Assembly (NCBI GenBank): GCA_963971535.1
Contig: OZ020585.1
Coordinates: 155,235,083 to 155,299,082 of the forward strand
Source of the DNA: Notolepis coatsorum
Taxonomy: Eukaryota > Chordata > Actinopteri > Aulopiformes > Paralepididae
DNA: 64,000 bases
Reading direction: 5' to 3'
Below are positions 32,354 through 42,410 of the stretch, one piece after another; position 1 is the first letter of the stretch; the number at the start of each line of letters is the position of its first letter. The notes below the pieces were generated by a model that was not told where the DNA came from, searched no databases, and worked only from the letters and a program-made list of their open reading frames with translations. The position numbers and the translations under genes are program-made.

Positions 32354-32362
32354 GCTTACCAG
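32354..32362 (-). promoter_or_regulatory. Candidate leader 5' splice site
   Basis: The minus strand reads CTG|GTAAGC with the junction between 32,360 and 32,359, about 440 bases after the 5' LTR. It is the best donor-like sequence I noticed near the leader start and could pair with the acceptor at 29,754. Confidence 0.4.
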
Positions 32363-32782
32363 CCAGAACATACAAATCATTCCTTAATAACCGCGCCCCC
32401 TAACCCAAGCATCACCCACTAGGGATCCGGTAATCTCTTGGGCAGCGCACCTATCGCCCGCACACAGGGCTATTGTGGTCCCCTGGCCTGGAGAACCTTA
32501 GCCTGTCGCGATACGACGCCCATAACCTATCTCGCGAACCAGTCCGGCGGTGTCGACCTCCTTTTCTACTTCATGCTTACATGAGGTTAAATTCTTAGCA
32601 ACCCCCTCCATGGTTCGAATAGAGCACCCAAATACATCATCACACTCACCTCTTAGTAACTTCTCCAGTCACTTGAAGACGATCGATCGATCAGTTGTTC
32701 TCCTCGTCGACCGGCGTGAAGAAAGAGAAGAGAAAAAAAAAAAAAAAATTCTTTTGTTGTGGTGACAAAACGAGCGCTCTGA

Positions 32783-32800
32783 TTCTAAAGTCCGGCACCA
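32783..32800 (-). other. Retrovirus primer-binding site, tRNA not identified
   Basis: Two bases inside the 5' LTR the minus strand reads TGGTGCCGGACTTTAGAA. TGG is the expected start of a primer site. The first 8 bases fit tRNA-His or tRNA-Phe 3' ends (TGGTGCCG), but the rest matches neither as I recall them. Confidence 0.5.
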
Positions 32801-32802
32801 AA

Positions 32803-33817
32803 TGTAGTAACTTCCTAGCTTTAACTCCTACTCTGCGTTGTGATTTAAACCTTACAAAGCTTCTTAGAAGAACTACTCTTTCCAAATGCAGATAACCAAT
32901 GTTTAATCTGGTTTCTGCTTACCCTGAGAGAGCACACGGCGCGGCCGTTGAAATGAAGCGAAGTCGGAGCAGTTTGAAAAAGGATCCGTTTTTTAATGAA
33001 AAAAGGATTTCAATCAGATTACAAATCAAATATTTGAAAGAATGGTGCAATGAATTCTACCGGGAGCAGTCGCTATGCCGAAGGTCAGTAGAATTCAGTC
33101 TAACCGTTCAATATCTAAAAAGCTTGTAGCTGCTCGTTGTTCGTTCTTCAAAGATGTTTTTGCTGCGTCCGTCTCTCTGCTGCAGGGTCCTCAATATCTA
33201 GTGGAGAAAAAGGGTGTGTTTGTTGCTTCCTGGGTCTGTGGGTTGTTTTTGTGTCTCTCCTGGCGAGGAGTTTTGGCTATATCCAATTTAGGCTCCGCCT
33301 CTAATTTTATGGCAAGCGGGCGTTTCCAAAACTCGCCTCGAGCGTTTCTATTGGAGAACACTTATTCTCAGCTCTCATTGGCTAACTCACTACCGTGACG
33401 TTTTGAACTAATTTAGGTCACGGAGTGGCTTCAAATGGTCTTTTCTTTGATCAACTGCTGCTTTGTTTTAGCAGAGACAATCTGGCGTCTCTCAAGGCAG
33501 TTTCTTTGTATTCAATTTGTTTGGACCATTTGCCTAGGGCCCTGGGTTGTAAAATCACCCATGTTTATTGACTTTCCCAGGAAGTTCAAACGAGACACTA
33601 TCTCTCACTCAATCAGCATCTGCCTGCTTCAACACCCCTTTTAGGAAGTCTTGAGCCAAGCAGCTGCGTTATCAAATCAGCGATGTGTCTCGTTTCTTTT
33701 GTTTATAGAGGTAGAGGAGCAAGGGAAAATAGTGAATGTATTTTACCTGTTGGTGTTTTTGCCATTCTGCTTTGTTGTACATATACACAGTTTGCTTTCT
33801 GACGGAAATCTACCACA
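32803..33817 (-). repeat. Retrovirus 5' LTR
   Basis: This 1015-base LTR, read on the minus strand, begins TGTGGTAGA and ends GTTACTACA. A TATAAA lies at 33,707-33,702 and AATAAA at 33,569-33,564. The likely transcription start is therefore near 33,680, giving a short U3 and a long U5. It differs from the 3' LTR at about one base plus one tract. Confidence 0.93.
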
Positions 33818-33821
33818 TATT

Positions 33822-34151
33822 CTACCTTTAAACAAGGTAGAATTGTGTTGTATAGGAAACATGATCTTTGGGGGTGATTATTAATACTCTGCTCCTTTTA
33901 GATGGCACACATACTGTATCATAAATGTAGACGAGATGCATTTGTGTTTGGACTTGTATTTGCATGTGCTAGAATGGGCATATTTAAATCATAATTGTCT
34001 TAGCCCAGATGTATGGTTGTGTTGAACCTGTTTTTTTTTTTATTTATAATATATATCCCATGTATCATAACTATCATGTATAAAATAATACAACAGGGTT
34101 TGGTATGAGTAATGGATATGCGTTGTAGTTGTTATGTTATCTAGGCTCTTC
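33822..34151. other. Right flank of the retrovirus, unassigned
   Basis: AT-rich sequence without a frame or element terminus that I recognise. Confidence 0.4.
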
Positions 34152-34784
34152 CTGGCTAGTGGTGGTACTCTAGGACTGAGTTAGGATCTGGTTTAGATCC
34201 CTGGCTAGTGGTGGGAATCTAGGACTGTGTTAGGATCTGGTTTAGATCCCTGGCTAGTGGTGGGACTCTAGGACTGAGTTAGGATCTGGTTTAGATCCCT
34301 GGCTAGTGGTGGGACTCTAGGACTGAGTTAGGATCTGGTTTAGATCCCTGGCTAGTGGTGGGACTCTAGGACTGTGTTAGGATCTGGTTTAGATCCCTGG
34401 CTAGTGGTGGGACTCTAGGACTGTGTTATGATCTGGTTTAGATCCCTGGCTAGTGGTGGGACTCTAGGACTGTGTTAGGATCTGGTTTAGATCCCTGGCT
34501 AGTGGTGGGACTCTAGGACTGTGTTAGGATCTGGTTTAGATCCCTGGCTAGTGGTGGGACTCTAGGACTGTGTTAGGATCTGGTTTAGATCCCTGGCTAG
34601 TGGTAGGACACTAGGACTGTGTTAGGATCTGGTTTAGATCCCTGGCTAGTGGTAGGACACTAGGACTGTGTTAGGATCTGGTTTAGATCCCTGGCTAGTG
34701 GTAGGACACTAGGACTGTGTTAGGATCTGTTTTAGATCCCTGGCTAGTGGTAGGACACCAGGACTGTGTTAGGATGTGGTTTGG
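34152..34784. repeat. 49-bp minisatellite, about 13 copies
   Basis: Unit CTGGCTAGTGGTGGGACTCT then AGGACTGTGTTAGGATCTGG then TTTAGATCC, with period 49. Later copies share a variant (GGTAGGACACTA), so the array expanded in blocks. It abuts a LINE fragment. Confidence 0.97.
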
Positions 34785-35066
34785 TTAACCCCCTGCACCC
34801 TATCTTGACTTCCCTGTCCTACCCTCCTAGCCGCCTCTGCATACGATAACTTACCCTCCCTTCTCACTCTCTGAACCACGACCTCCCTCTTCATCACCTC
34901 ACACCCCCTAAATGCTACACTATGCTCCCCACCACAACTACAACATTTCAGCTTCACTCCCTCTCCACACTTCCCATAGTCATGTTCCCCGCCACACCTA
35001 GCACAGCTCTGTCCCTTCCTACACGTAATAGCTATATGGCCAAACTCCTGGCACCTATAACACCTA
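34785..35066 (-). pseudogene. LINE (I/Nimb-like) ORF1 zinc-knuckle fragment
   Basis: Minus-strand residues contain three CCHC-type knuckles in a row (CYRCQEFGHIAITC, CARCGGEHDYGKC, CCSCGGEHSVAFRGC) followed by KLSYAEAARRV. This is the nucleic-acid-binding end of ORF1 in I/Nimb-type fish LINEs. The frame is cut on the 5' side by the DNA element at 35,068 and on the 3' side by the minisatellite. I/Nimb is my best guess for the clade. Confidence 0.7.
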
Positions 35067-35067
35067 A

Positions 35068-36068
35068 GGCTGCGGTTACACCTTAGTTTCGTTTTCTGAT
35101 GAGTTTCGCTTTTCCAGGTCGCAACGTATCGGTAGCCGAGTGAGACATACGTTTTGCAACCTGAGTACAGTGATGTAGTACACTGCCAAAGCAGTAGGTG
35201 GCAGTAGGTGGCGAACATGAAGGCAATTTTCAACCAATCAGAACTTGAATGTGCCAATACACTTCCTGCAAAGAAAATGTCAACAAGGCGGGCGCCGCCA
35301 TCTTTAAATGCCTATTTACCCAATGCAGCACTTATTTTTCAGCAAAGTCTAATAAAAGTGCAATAAACAAAACGGATACATTCACTGTGTGTTCTGCCTC
35401 TCATTTGTTGATGAAACAAAACTAACATCAACACAAATGACCACCAAGAGCGGATAGTTTAGTCTCAAAAAGGATCGGCAATGTTGTTAGCTACATTGTT
35501 AGCTACATGCTAACGTGACTGGAATATGCCAGTATAACAGTATAGCATTGTGGCTAGAAGCTAACGCTAGCTCACGTTAACCAGCCAGCACCAAACTGAT
35601 GATATCGGGGGTATCAGTAGCTAGATAACATTAGAGACAACGCCGTGTGTATTAAACAAAGGTGAATAGATGACTGGGCCATTTTGTTTAATGCTTGTTA
35701 AGATTGAAAGAGGAGCTTGAGCTAACAGGGTCTGATAGCTAACGCTAGCTCACGTTAGCCAGCTGCTTATGCAATCGGTAATGCTAGCAGAATGAATGGA
35801 TGTAAACTTTATTTAACATATTGCATAATGGGTACAATACAATACGGCTCAATACAAACAATTGTTAAGGGAATGCAGACTTAGTGTTGTGGCTTGGACT
35901 GGGGTCCTTATAACAATAACTTGACAACACATGGTAGCTGCAGCTATTTGGGACAGCTGTTGTCACCGGAAGGGCACGCAGATGGTCTCTACTGCGCATG
36001 GGCGTTGAGCAACAACGGCTCCGCGCAGATTACACGACATGTTGTCGGCGAGTTTTGGCGCTACTCAA
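35068..36068 (-). mobile_element. Non-autonomous DNA transposon, inverted copy of 38,828-39,369 family
   Basis: Both ends of this stretch match, in reverse orientation, the element at 38,828. One end has CACTGCCAAAGCAGTAGGTG and the other has GTGTTGTCAAGTTATTGTTA and GTTGTCGGCGAGTTTTGGCG, seen as complements. The left terminus is AAGGCTGCGGTTACACC, close to the GGCCCTTGTTACACA end of the other copy. A 500-base internal block (35,280-35,790) with AGCTAACGCTAGCTCACGTT motifs is present here only; part of it resembles 50,298-50,420. It interrupts LINE ORF1 sequence. Confidence 0.75.
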
Positions 36069-36069
36069 G

Positions 36070-36240
36070 TTATACTCCTCAACGCTCAACAATTCCCACC
36101 ACTTGATGTCACTCCCCTTCATGTCACCATCGCCGATCAATCCCTTCACTGACTCTGACTCTTTCTCCACTGAAGACTTCTTATTCTTAGGCCGATGCAC
36201 CGTAGCTGCCTCCGCATACGACATCTTAAGCCACATGCTG
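36070..36240 (-). pseudogene. Possible LINE ORF1 remnant
   Basis: A minus-strand frame with SYAEAATVHRPKNKKSS resembles the SYAEA motif of the ORF1 fragment at 34,785. It may be another part of the same LINE displaced by the DNA element. The evidence is thin. Confidence 0.35.
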
Positions 36241-36405
36241 AGAGAATTGTTGAATTATTTATGACTCGATTATGACATCATACTGTGCCATCACAAATGT
36301 TCTAGAATGTTTGATTATGACATCATACTGTGACATCACAAATATTCTAGAATATTCTATTATGACATGTAACCCAGGTTTCAGATTCATAACTATTTAG
36401 TCTCA

Positions 36406-37391
36406 GGGTGCTTTCTCACTCACCATTCGGGGTCAAATCAGAGCCGGATCGCATCAGAAAAGGGTGTGTCTGTCCTAGTGAGAACGCTCCCCCCGTCCCC
36501 GGGGACGCTGATTCGTCCCCGGGGGCGCTGAACCTGGACCGCTGAAATAGGTGGTTCCGGGTGCGCGCCAGTGGGAGCGGGGGAGGCTTTTGTATCAACT
36601 TGCTGACACACACAACACTGGCTCGCATTAGGCCTGGCAATTTTGTTTGCCATTGCTATGTCTATACATTGGTTTCTTGTTCGAATGCATTTATTTCTAT
36701 TAGACCAGTGGTGCCCAACCAGTCGGCCGTGGTCGACCAGTAGATCAATGACATGCAATATAATTGCCACGAGCGATGGGCTAATGTTAGCTGCTGAACA
36801 GCTGCTGAACAGGCTAAGCTAACTAGCGTTAGCGTAAGCTAATTAGCGTTAACCCTGGGAAACGCTCAAAGCGGAATCCACGACACCAGTTCCATCAACT
36901 GACATGCAATATAATTGCTGCGAGTGATGGGCTAATGTTAGCTGCTAACTAGTAGATAGGTCTAGTAGACTAGATAGACTAGTAATAGGCTAAGCTAACT
37001 AGCGCTAGCGTAAGCTTAGCGTTAACCCTGGAGCGGACTGCACGACACCAGTTCCATTTGTGAGAAAAGGGGGGTGGGTTATATTGACAAGGCTTGACAA
37101 CAGAGGTTTAAATATAACTTCATATTTATTGGTTATTTGTTTCTTTTATATCAGCATCCAGTCTCCACCGCCGTGTTAACACTCTTCCTGTGTTTACATT
37201 TTCGAGCGTGACATCGCCTACGGCAAGCTTACACGCTCAAAATGCAAACCGTAAACAAAACCCAGAGCGCACCAAGACTGAGTGTGTATGCAAACTAGAG
37301 GGGGGAGAGGGAGGGGGGAAGTTTGCACCCAAGGACGAAACGAGGACGGAACGGACCGGAACGGACTCGAATGGTGAGTGAGAAAGCACCC
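36406..37391. mobile_element. hAT-like element with 24-bp perfect terminal inverted repeats
   Basis: GGGTGCTTTCTCACTCACCA at 36,406 is exactly inverted at 37,391, with inversion continuing a few bases (TTCG) inward. Inside lies another hAT-type terminus (CAGTGGTGCCCAACCAGT at 36,705) and a block (36,770-37,260) shared with the element at 5441-6839. No transposase is seen. Confidence 0.75.
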
Positions 37392-37503
37392 ATAGAGACA
37401 TAAATAGTTAATGCCATTGAATACGAACATAAATAGTTAATGCTATTATGTATAATGCTATTATGTAAGAACATTTGTGATGTCACAGTATGATGTCATA
37501 ATA

Positions 37504-37688
37504 GAACATTCTAGAACATATAACCTTCTAGAACGTTTGTGGTGATGTCGTGAATAGACCTTTCTGGAACATAGAACATTCTGGGATGTTTGTGGTGATG
37601 TCATAATAGAACTTTCTAGAACGTAAAACATTCTAGAACCACCGTTGGTCATGATAGTGATGACACTGTATGAGGTAACATTCTAGAA
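37504..37688. promoter_or_regulatory. Cluster of six heat-shock-element motifs
   Basis: Two sites match the three-unit HSE exactly: GAACATTCTAGAA (37,504-37,516) and GAACTTTCTAGAA (37,609-37,621). Four more carry the two-unit TTCnnGAA core (37,526, 37,562, 37,631, 37,681). CRE-like TGATGTCA motifs (37,479-37,503, 37,597-37,604) alternate with them. The cluster ends 13 bases before a TATA box. These motifs form a degenerate tandem repeat, so they may be repeat-derived. Confidence 0.7.
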
Positions 37689-37700
37689 CATTTGGGTCTC

Positions 37701-37707
37701 TATATAA
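37701..37707 (+). promoter_or_regulatory. TATA box before the dcun1d5-like retrogene
   Basis: TATATAAGCGGG lies 267 bases upstream of the ATG and directly after the HSE cluster. A start site near 37,732 would give a ~240-base 5' UTR with several short upstream features but no long frame. Confidence 0.6.
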
Positions 37708-37973
37708 GCGGGTGGTTCCTCAGCTTCTCTCTCTTCCTCGGGATCTTTGACTGAATGGACTAAACTACATAGACTGAAACCTGCAATTCTCAACCAGCAC
37801 CCCGTTCCACCCTGGAAGCAGTATCCCGGCGACAGCAAGAGCAGCTGAAAGTGATCGGTTGACGAGGTTGTAACAAAAAAGCGACAGTGCGGACTGGCTG
37901 ACATAAACATCGTATCACAAACGCTGGACAAACTACTCCAGTCCAGAACCAGCAGCCCAGTCCAGCCTCAGAG

Positions 37974-38696
37974 ATGCCTGCTAAGAGAAAGTCCTCGGGG
38001 TCAGACGACCATGGGCTCCACAAGAATAAAATCACCAGTTTCTGTAGGCCTCAGATCTATGGGGGCAGGTTACTGAGTGGAGAGGAAAAGTTCTCCAGTA
38101 AGAAGTGCCTGGCCTGGTTCTACGAGTATGCTGGGCCAGATGAGGTGGTCGGGCCCAACGGCATGAAGAAGTTCTGTGAGGACATCGGAGTGGAACCGGA
38201 GAACATTATTATGTTGGTTTTAGCCTGGAAATTAGAAGCACCAAATATGGGATTTTTTACTAAGGAGGAGTGGCTAAGGGGAATGACTCTACTACAGTGT
38301 GACTGTACAGAAAGATTACAGAGCAAGCTGGACTACCTCCGCTGTCAGCTCAACGACTCTGCAATCTTCCAGAATATCTACCGATACGCCTTTGACTTCT
38401 CCAGGAATAAGGACCAGAGGAGTCTGGACATGGACACAGCTAAGTCCATGTTGGCACTGCTGCTTGGGAGGACGTGGTCTCTTTTCCCTGTGTTTCATCA
38501 GTTCCTAGAGCAGTCTAAGTACAGCGTAATGAATAAAGATCAGTGGTACAACGTGTTAGAGTTCAGCAGGACAGTCAGCACAGACCTGAGTAACTATGAT
38601 GAAAACGGAGCCTGGCCAATCTTGCTAGATGAGTTTGTTGAGTGGCAGAAAGCGCTCAACCGTAGCCTGCAACCGACCTTGATCAGCAACTTCTAA
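37974..38696 (+). CDS. dcun1d5: DCUN1D5-like protein, intronless retrogene
   Basis: This uninterrupted 240-residue frame reads as DCN1-like protein 5, a co-E3 that stimulates NEDD8 transfer from UBE2M/UBE2F to cullins. After a basic N-terminus (MPAKRKSS) comes the family's conserved core: [11 protein letters not shown] near 53, [30 protein letters not shown], then the PONY cullin-binding domain. It ends with [14 protein letters not shown] and [10 protein letters not shown]. The length is close to the ~237 residues of vertebrate DCUN1D5. The parent gene is known to be split into several exons. The lack of introns marks this as a retrocopy, although no poly(A) tail or flanking duplication is visible. 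No stop or frameshift interrupts it. The C-terminal ~12 residues look divergent from the family. Confidence 0.88.
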   Translation: MPAKRKSSGSDDHGLHKNKITSFCRPQIYGGRLLSGEEKFSSKKCLAWFYEYAGPDEVVGPNGMKKFCEDIGVEPENIIMLVLAWKLEAPNMGFFTKEEWLRGMTLLQCDCTERLQSKLDYLRCQLNDSAIFQNIYRYAFDFSRNKDQRSLDMDTAKSMLALLLGRTWSLFPVFHQFLEQSKYSVMNKDQWYNVLEFSRTVSTDLSNYDENGAWPILLDEFVEWQKALNRSLQPTLISNF

Positions 38697-38827
38697 GACA
38701 ATTCATCAGAGGCTGCTGGGACAACACCATGATAACCGAGCTGCAGCTAGAACAGAGAAAGAGAAACCCACCTACCTTTCTTAGAGAAGTTGTGTATACA
38801 ATTTGCCATGGTTCCCTTGCTTCAGGC

Positions 38828-39369
38828 CCTTGTTACACACAGTGTTTTTGTGCTCGTTTTTATACGTTTTTGAATACGTTTGCTGTCCCTATTACATAGA
38901 AATGCCGTTTTTGCCGGATACGTTGTGGCCCTACTGAAAACGCTAAATTGTGTTTTCCGTTTTGGAGTAGCGCCAAAACTCGCCGACAACATGTCGTGTA
39001 ATCTGCGCGGAGCCGTTGTTGCTCAACGCCCATGCGCAGTAGATACCATCTGCGTGCCCTTCCGGTGACAACAGAGCTGTCCCAAATAGCTGCAGCTACC
39101 ATGTGTTGTCAAGTTATTGTTATAAGGACCCCAGTCCAAGCTACAACAGTCTGCATTCCCTTAACAATTGTTTGTATTGAGCCGTATTGTATTGTACCCA
39201 TTATGCAATATGTTAAATAAAGTTTACATCCATTCATTCTGCTAGCGCCCGCCTTGTTGTCATTTTCTTTGCAGGAAGTGTATTGGCATTTGGCACATTC
39301 AAGTTCTGATTGGTTGAAAATTGCCTTCATGTTCGCCACCTACTGCCACCTACTGCTTTGGCAGTGTAC
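38828..39369 (+). mobile_element. Partial non-autonomous DNA transposon
   Basis: It begins near GGCCCTTGTTACACACAGTG and matches 35,068-36,068 in the opposite direction across GCGCCAAAACTCGCCGACAA, AACAATTGTTTGTATTGAGC and CACCTACTGCTTTGGCAGTG. The right end is lost where the next element begins at 39,370. Confidence 0.75.
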
Positions 39370-39461
39370 TAGTGTTGTCACGATACTGGAATTTCGACTT
39401 CGATACGATACCTTGAAAAGTATCGATACTTCGATACCATTTCGATACCCAAAAAATAAAA

Positions 39462-39494
<33 letters not shown>

Positions 39495-39810
39495 AATGTA
39501 GCTTTTGTTGCTGGTTGATTCTCCTCAGCTTCGAGTCTGGTACTATAAGAGAAGATAAATATAACACTTTTAAAACCCTTTGTTTATCTTTAGATCACAC
39601 ATTCATCATTTCAAAATGATCATTTTTATTGCAAATGCAGAACATGGTATTTTCTCAAGCAGACAGATGTAAACACTGTAATCTGTGTTGCATGTACCTC
39701 ACAAACTGAACAGTTAGTAACAGTTTTTATTTAAAGATAACGAGAGCAAGCGAGAGAGAGAGAGGTATCGGTAGATAGAGAGAGAGAGAGAGAGAGAGGT
39801 AGCGGTAGAT

Positions 39811-39847
<37 letters not shown>

Positions 39848-40630
39848 GAGGTAGCGGTAGATGGAGAGAGACAGAGAGAGAGAGGCTATGCTCGGAGCAT
39901 TTTAGTAATGTTACATTTTCAACAAGATTGCTGCTATTTAAACACTTGGTGGAAACGGGGTAACGTTAACCTTATGTCGACTGTAGTATTGTATGACCTC
40001 GACATAACGTTTACACGTTAACGTTACTCCGTTTCCATGCAGTATTTATAACGGTGGCCAGCTAAGCTAAGGGAGCTAACTGCTAGCAGTAGCTAACGTT
40101 AGCTGGTAGCTGTAACGTTACAACGAATCAGCTGTTGATATTATGCGCCATCAGTAGACAACGTATCATGTATTAAACTAGAGTTAATGGTTTAATGCTT
40201 CAGTCACAGTGACGTTGAAAGAGCAGCTGTCACGAACCTCTTTAATTTCTTTATGGAGATCCGCGCTGGCACTGCTCTGTAACACCGCTTGCAAATAGCA
40301 TTGGGGAAGCTTTAGCTTGTCCTTCGTTGTTTACTTCAAACCCGAAGTACCTCCAAACAGCACTTCTGCTGTTTTCTTTATCCACAAGCACAAGTTGCGG
40401 AGGCTCTGCATTTGCCATCATTTTCAGCTAAAAGCTCTTGTTTACAAATACAAACTGAAGACTGCTCTGTGAGGGGGAGGGCTGGACTCGGAGCAGGCGG
40501 AACAGCACATCAACAACTTGCTGTAGAACACTCGCCAGCTGGTACCGATACTGCAGAAAGTATCGGTATTTCTGGAAATGAGTATCGAAGCAGTTTTAAA
40601 TATTCAGTATCGATATTGTCAGTAACACTA
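39370..40630. mobile_element. hAT-like element with GTATCGATAC-rich ends
   Basis: Termini TAGTGTTGTCACGATACT and the inverse of TAGTGTTACTGACAATATCG bound 1261 bases. TATCGATAC motifs are dense at both ends. No matching 8-bp flank is seen, so the boundaries may be rearranged. The interior has a GA microsatellite and AGCTAACGTTAGCTGG motifs, with no transposase. Confidence 0.65.
39750..39884. repeat. (GA)n-rich repeat with GGTAGCGGTAGAT interruptions
   Basis: Blocks of GAGAGA alternate with GGTA(T/G)CGGTAGAT three times, a compound microsatellite. Confidence 0.9.
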
Positions 40631-40852
40631 TTTTGGACAATACCATAATGAAACCAAGTATATGTTCTTATATCGAGATATGATGGACTACTCCGGCCAC
40701 TCCCAGCTGCCTACCAGAGAGTCATGTTTATAGGCCCAGGTCAATGGATACTTCACATTGTATAACATAATACTGAAAACATCTGGGATAATACATCTGG
40801 GACTCGCTCTGTTTCTTGGTATAATACCTTTCTTGCGACTCTAGGCTTTTTG

Positions 40853-41119
40853 TTATTCAAAAGCAAGCGGATAAAAAGGGATTTGATATCTTAGTCTAAA
40901 CCACTTTTGGGGGCATTCGAGAGGGATAGAGGCAATGATATAAGTGAGCGTTGGTAGAACATTGGATTTCAATATTTCTGCTCTACCCCACAGAGACAAT
41001 GGTGCGGCCATCCATCTGTTAGTGTCATCCTTAATAGACTGGAGGATACCAGGGGCATTAAGGCTACTAAAGATATTAGTAATAGGAGATATGATTGTGA
41101 TTCCTGAATTGTTTTCCAA
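40853..41119 (-). pseudogene. L1/Tx1 ORF2 fragment, late RT region
   Basis: Minus-strand residues DDTNRWMAAPLSLWGRAEIL and then SNVLPTLTYIIASIP are the post-catalytic RT region of Tx1/L1 ORF2. It belongs with the fragments at 43,118, 44,434 and 45,904, all on the minus strand and in the correct 5'-to-3' order. They are one broken element. Confidence 0.8.
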
Positions 41120-41824
41120 ATAGAAGGGGTGCCCATGAGATCAGATTTAAATATGTGGATTTAAGTGAAATTGACTCACTCTTTTTATTAAGAACAGCTG
41201 GTATATAGAGGATGCTGGTTTGCTTAACTCTTTCTCTGCCATGCTGGCCGTGCATCCTGTGGTCAGTAGGCCAGCTTTTCGTGACTGTTTTCGCGATAAT
41301 TCATGATCTTTGCAGAGCTATTTGTATATTCTATATTATAGCTATGGGGAAAATGGTATGGCTCATTTGACAGACACTATTTGCAGTACAACATGTAAAA
41401 AGGCGTTCGTTTCTACACACTGGAGTTTGTAGTTTATTACACGCTGAACATCGCCCATTTCTGAAATAATCCAGTCTTTTTCCATAGATCGCGAGATAGG
41501 ACGCTTTATGTGCAATAAGCTTGAATCGTTCTGGTTGATTCCCTGAACCCCCAAATACTCTCAAATCAAAGGTATATAACATGTACTAAATCCGATAGTT
41601 AGAAAAACACATGTTACATACCTTAGCCAGAAGGTAATCCAAAAAGAATAATTCCAATGATCCCATCGGCGATCGTGATTACAAGTTTATGTAATTATTA
41701 CGGCTGTCAAAGTTAACGCGTCATTAACGCGTTAACGCAAATCTTTTTTTTACTTCACTCAGGTGTATTATTGATACTCTCATTTATACTATGTTTGTTT
41801 CTGACTCAAAGTGTGTGTGTGTGC

Positions 41825-41910
<86 letters not shown>

Positions 41911-42410
41911 TAGAGAGAGATGGGAGGTGTGAGTCCACAGCCCTTGTGTGGGTGAATGTAACAAGTTCCTAACGTTTTCTTTCCCCTATTATTTCATGCA
42001 CACTTATCCATTGTTTTAAATTATAATTTCTTTTAAGTTATTTTGTGCATCACTCTGTTTTGAATTTGATGCAAATTTGCAATGCATGAGGGTCATCCTT
42101 TTGTGTTAAATGGCTGCATAAAGCAAGCATTTGTTGACTCTCATGTTGATAAGAGTATTACAACTTGAAAAAGATCAGTTTAAGGTAGATTGGCGGGGAT
42201 TGAATTAAGGTGAGCAAGATATCGTCAGCATACAGTATGTCACTGTAGCAGGTATATATATAATATACTGTTATGTATTTCACGAATAATCCCTCCCTCA
42301 CGTTTTATTTTAATTTGTTTATTGTTATTTTTATTCTCAAAGTCTTTTATTTTGAAATTGTCACTTCCTGCCGAAGTGACGTATTTCCCCTTGCACGTCC
42401 CTCTTCACGC
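41120..42410. other. Repeat-rich block inserted in the L1 relic
   Basis: A hAT-type terminus (GGCTGTCAAAGTTAACGCG) occurs at 41,703. A TG microsatellite spans 41,811-41,909. The remainder is AT-rich without genes. Its L1 neighbours on either side suggest that much of 41,130-43,110 is inserted. Confidence 0.5.
41811..41909. repeat. (TG)n microsatellite
   Basis: About 95 bases of TG with two early GCG variants. Confidence 0.97.

Larger units (their letters stand above)
18650..33817 (-). mobile_element. 15.2-kb class I endogenous retrovirus with env-like frames upstream of gag
   Basis: Direct LTRs (18,650-19,666 and 32,803-33,817) are nearly identical, and TATT flanks both sides (18,646-18,649 and 33,818-33,821). 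This is a 4-bp integration duplication. On the minus strand the order is 5' LTR, a 3-kb leader with a small MGC-starting frame and a huge CT-rich repeat, env-like SU and TM frames, gag, in-frame UGA, pol, 3' LTR. The RT, RNase H, integrase and Env motifs all point to the gamma/epsilon-like (class I) branch. Gag and pol are uninterrupted. Env has an apparent frameshift. The length exceeds typical simple retroviruses, mostly because of the leader repeats. Confidence 0.9.
36260..37690. repeat. Long imperfect inverted repeat around a hAT-like core
   Basis: The left arm (about 36,265-36,370) and right arm (about 37,455-37,510) are reverse complements over TATGACATCATACTGTGACA and TCACAAATGTTCT. 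Inner arms then match at CATAACTATTTAGTCTC and the GGGTGCTTTCTCACTCACCA terminus. The right arm is longer and contains the TTCTAGAA cluster. Confidence 0.75.

Noticed and set aside
34152..34784. CRISPR-like array
   Set aside because: Contiguous 49-base units without unique spacers, in a eukaryotic setting. It is a minisatellite.
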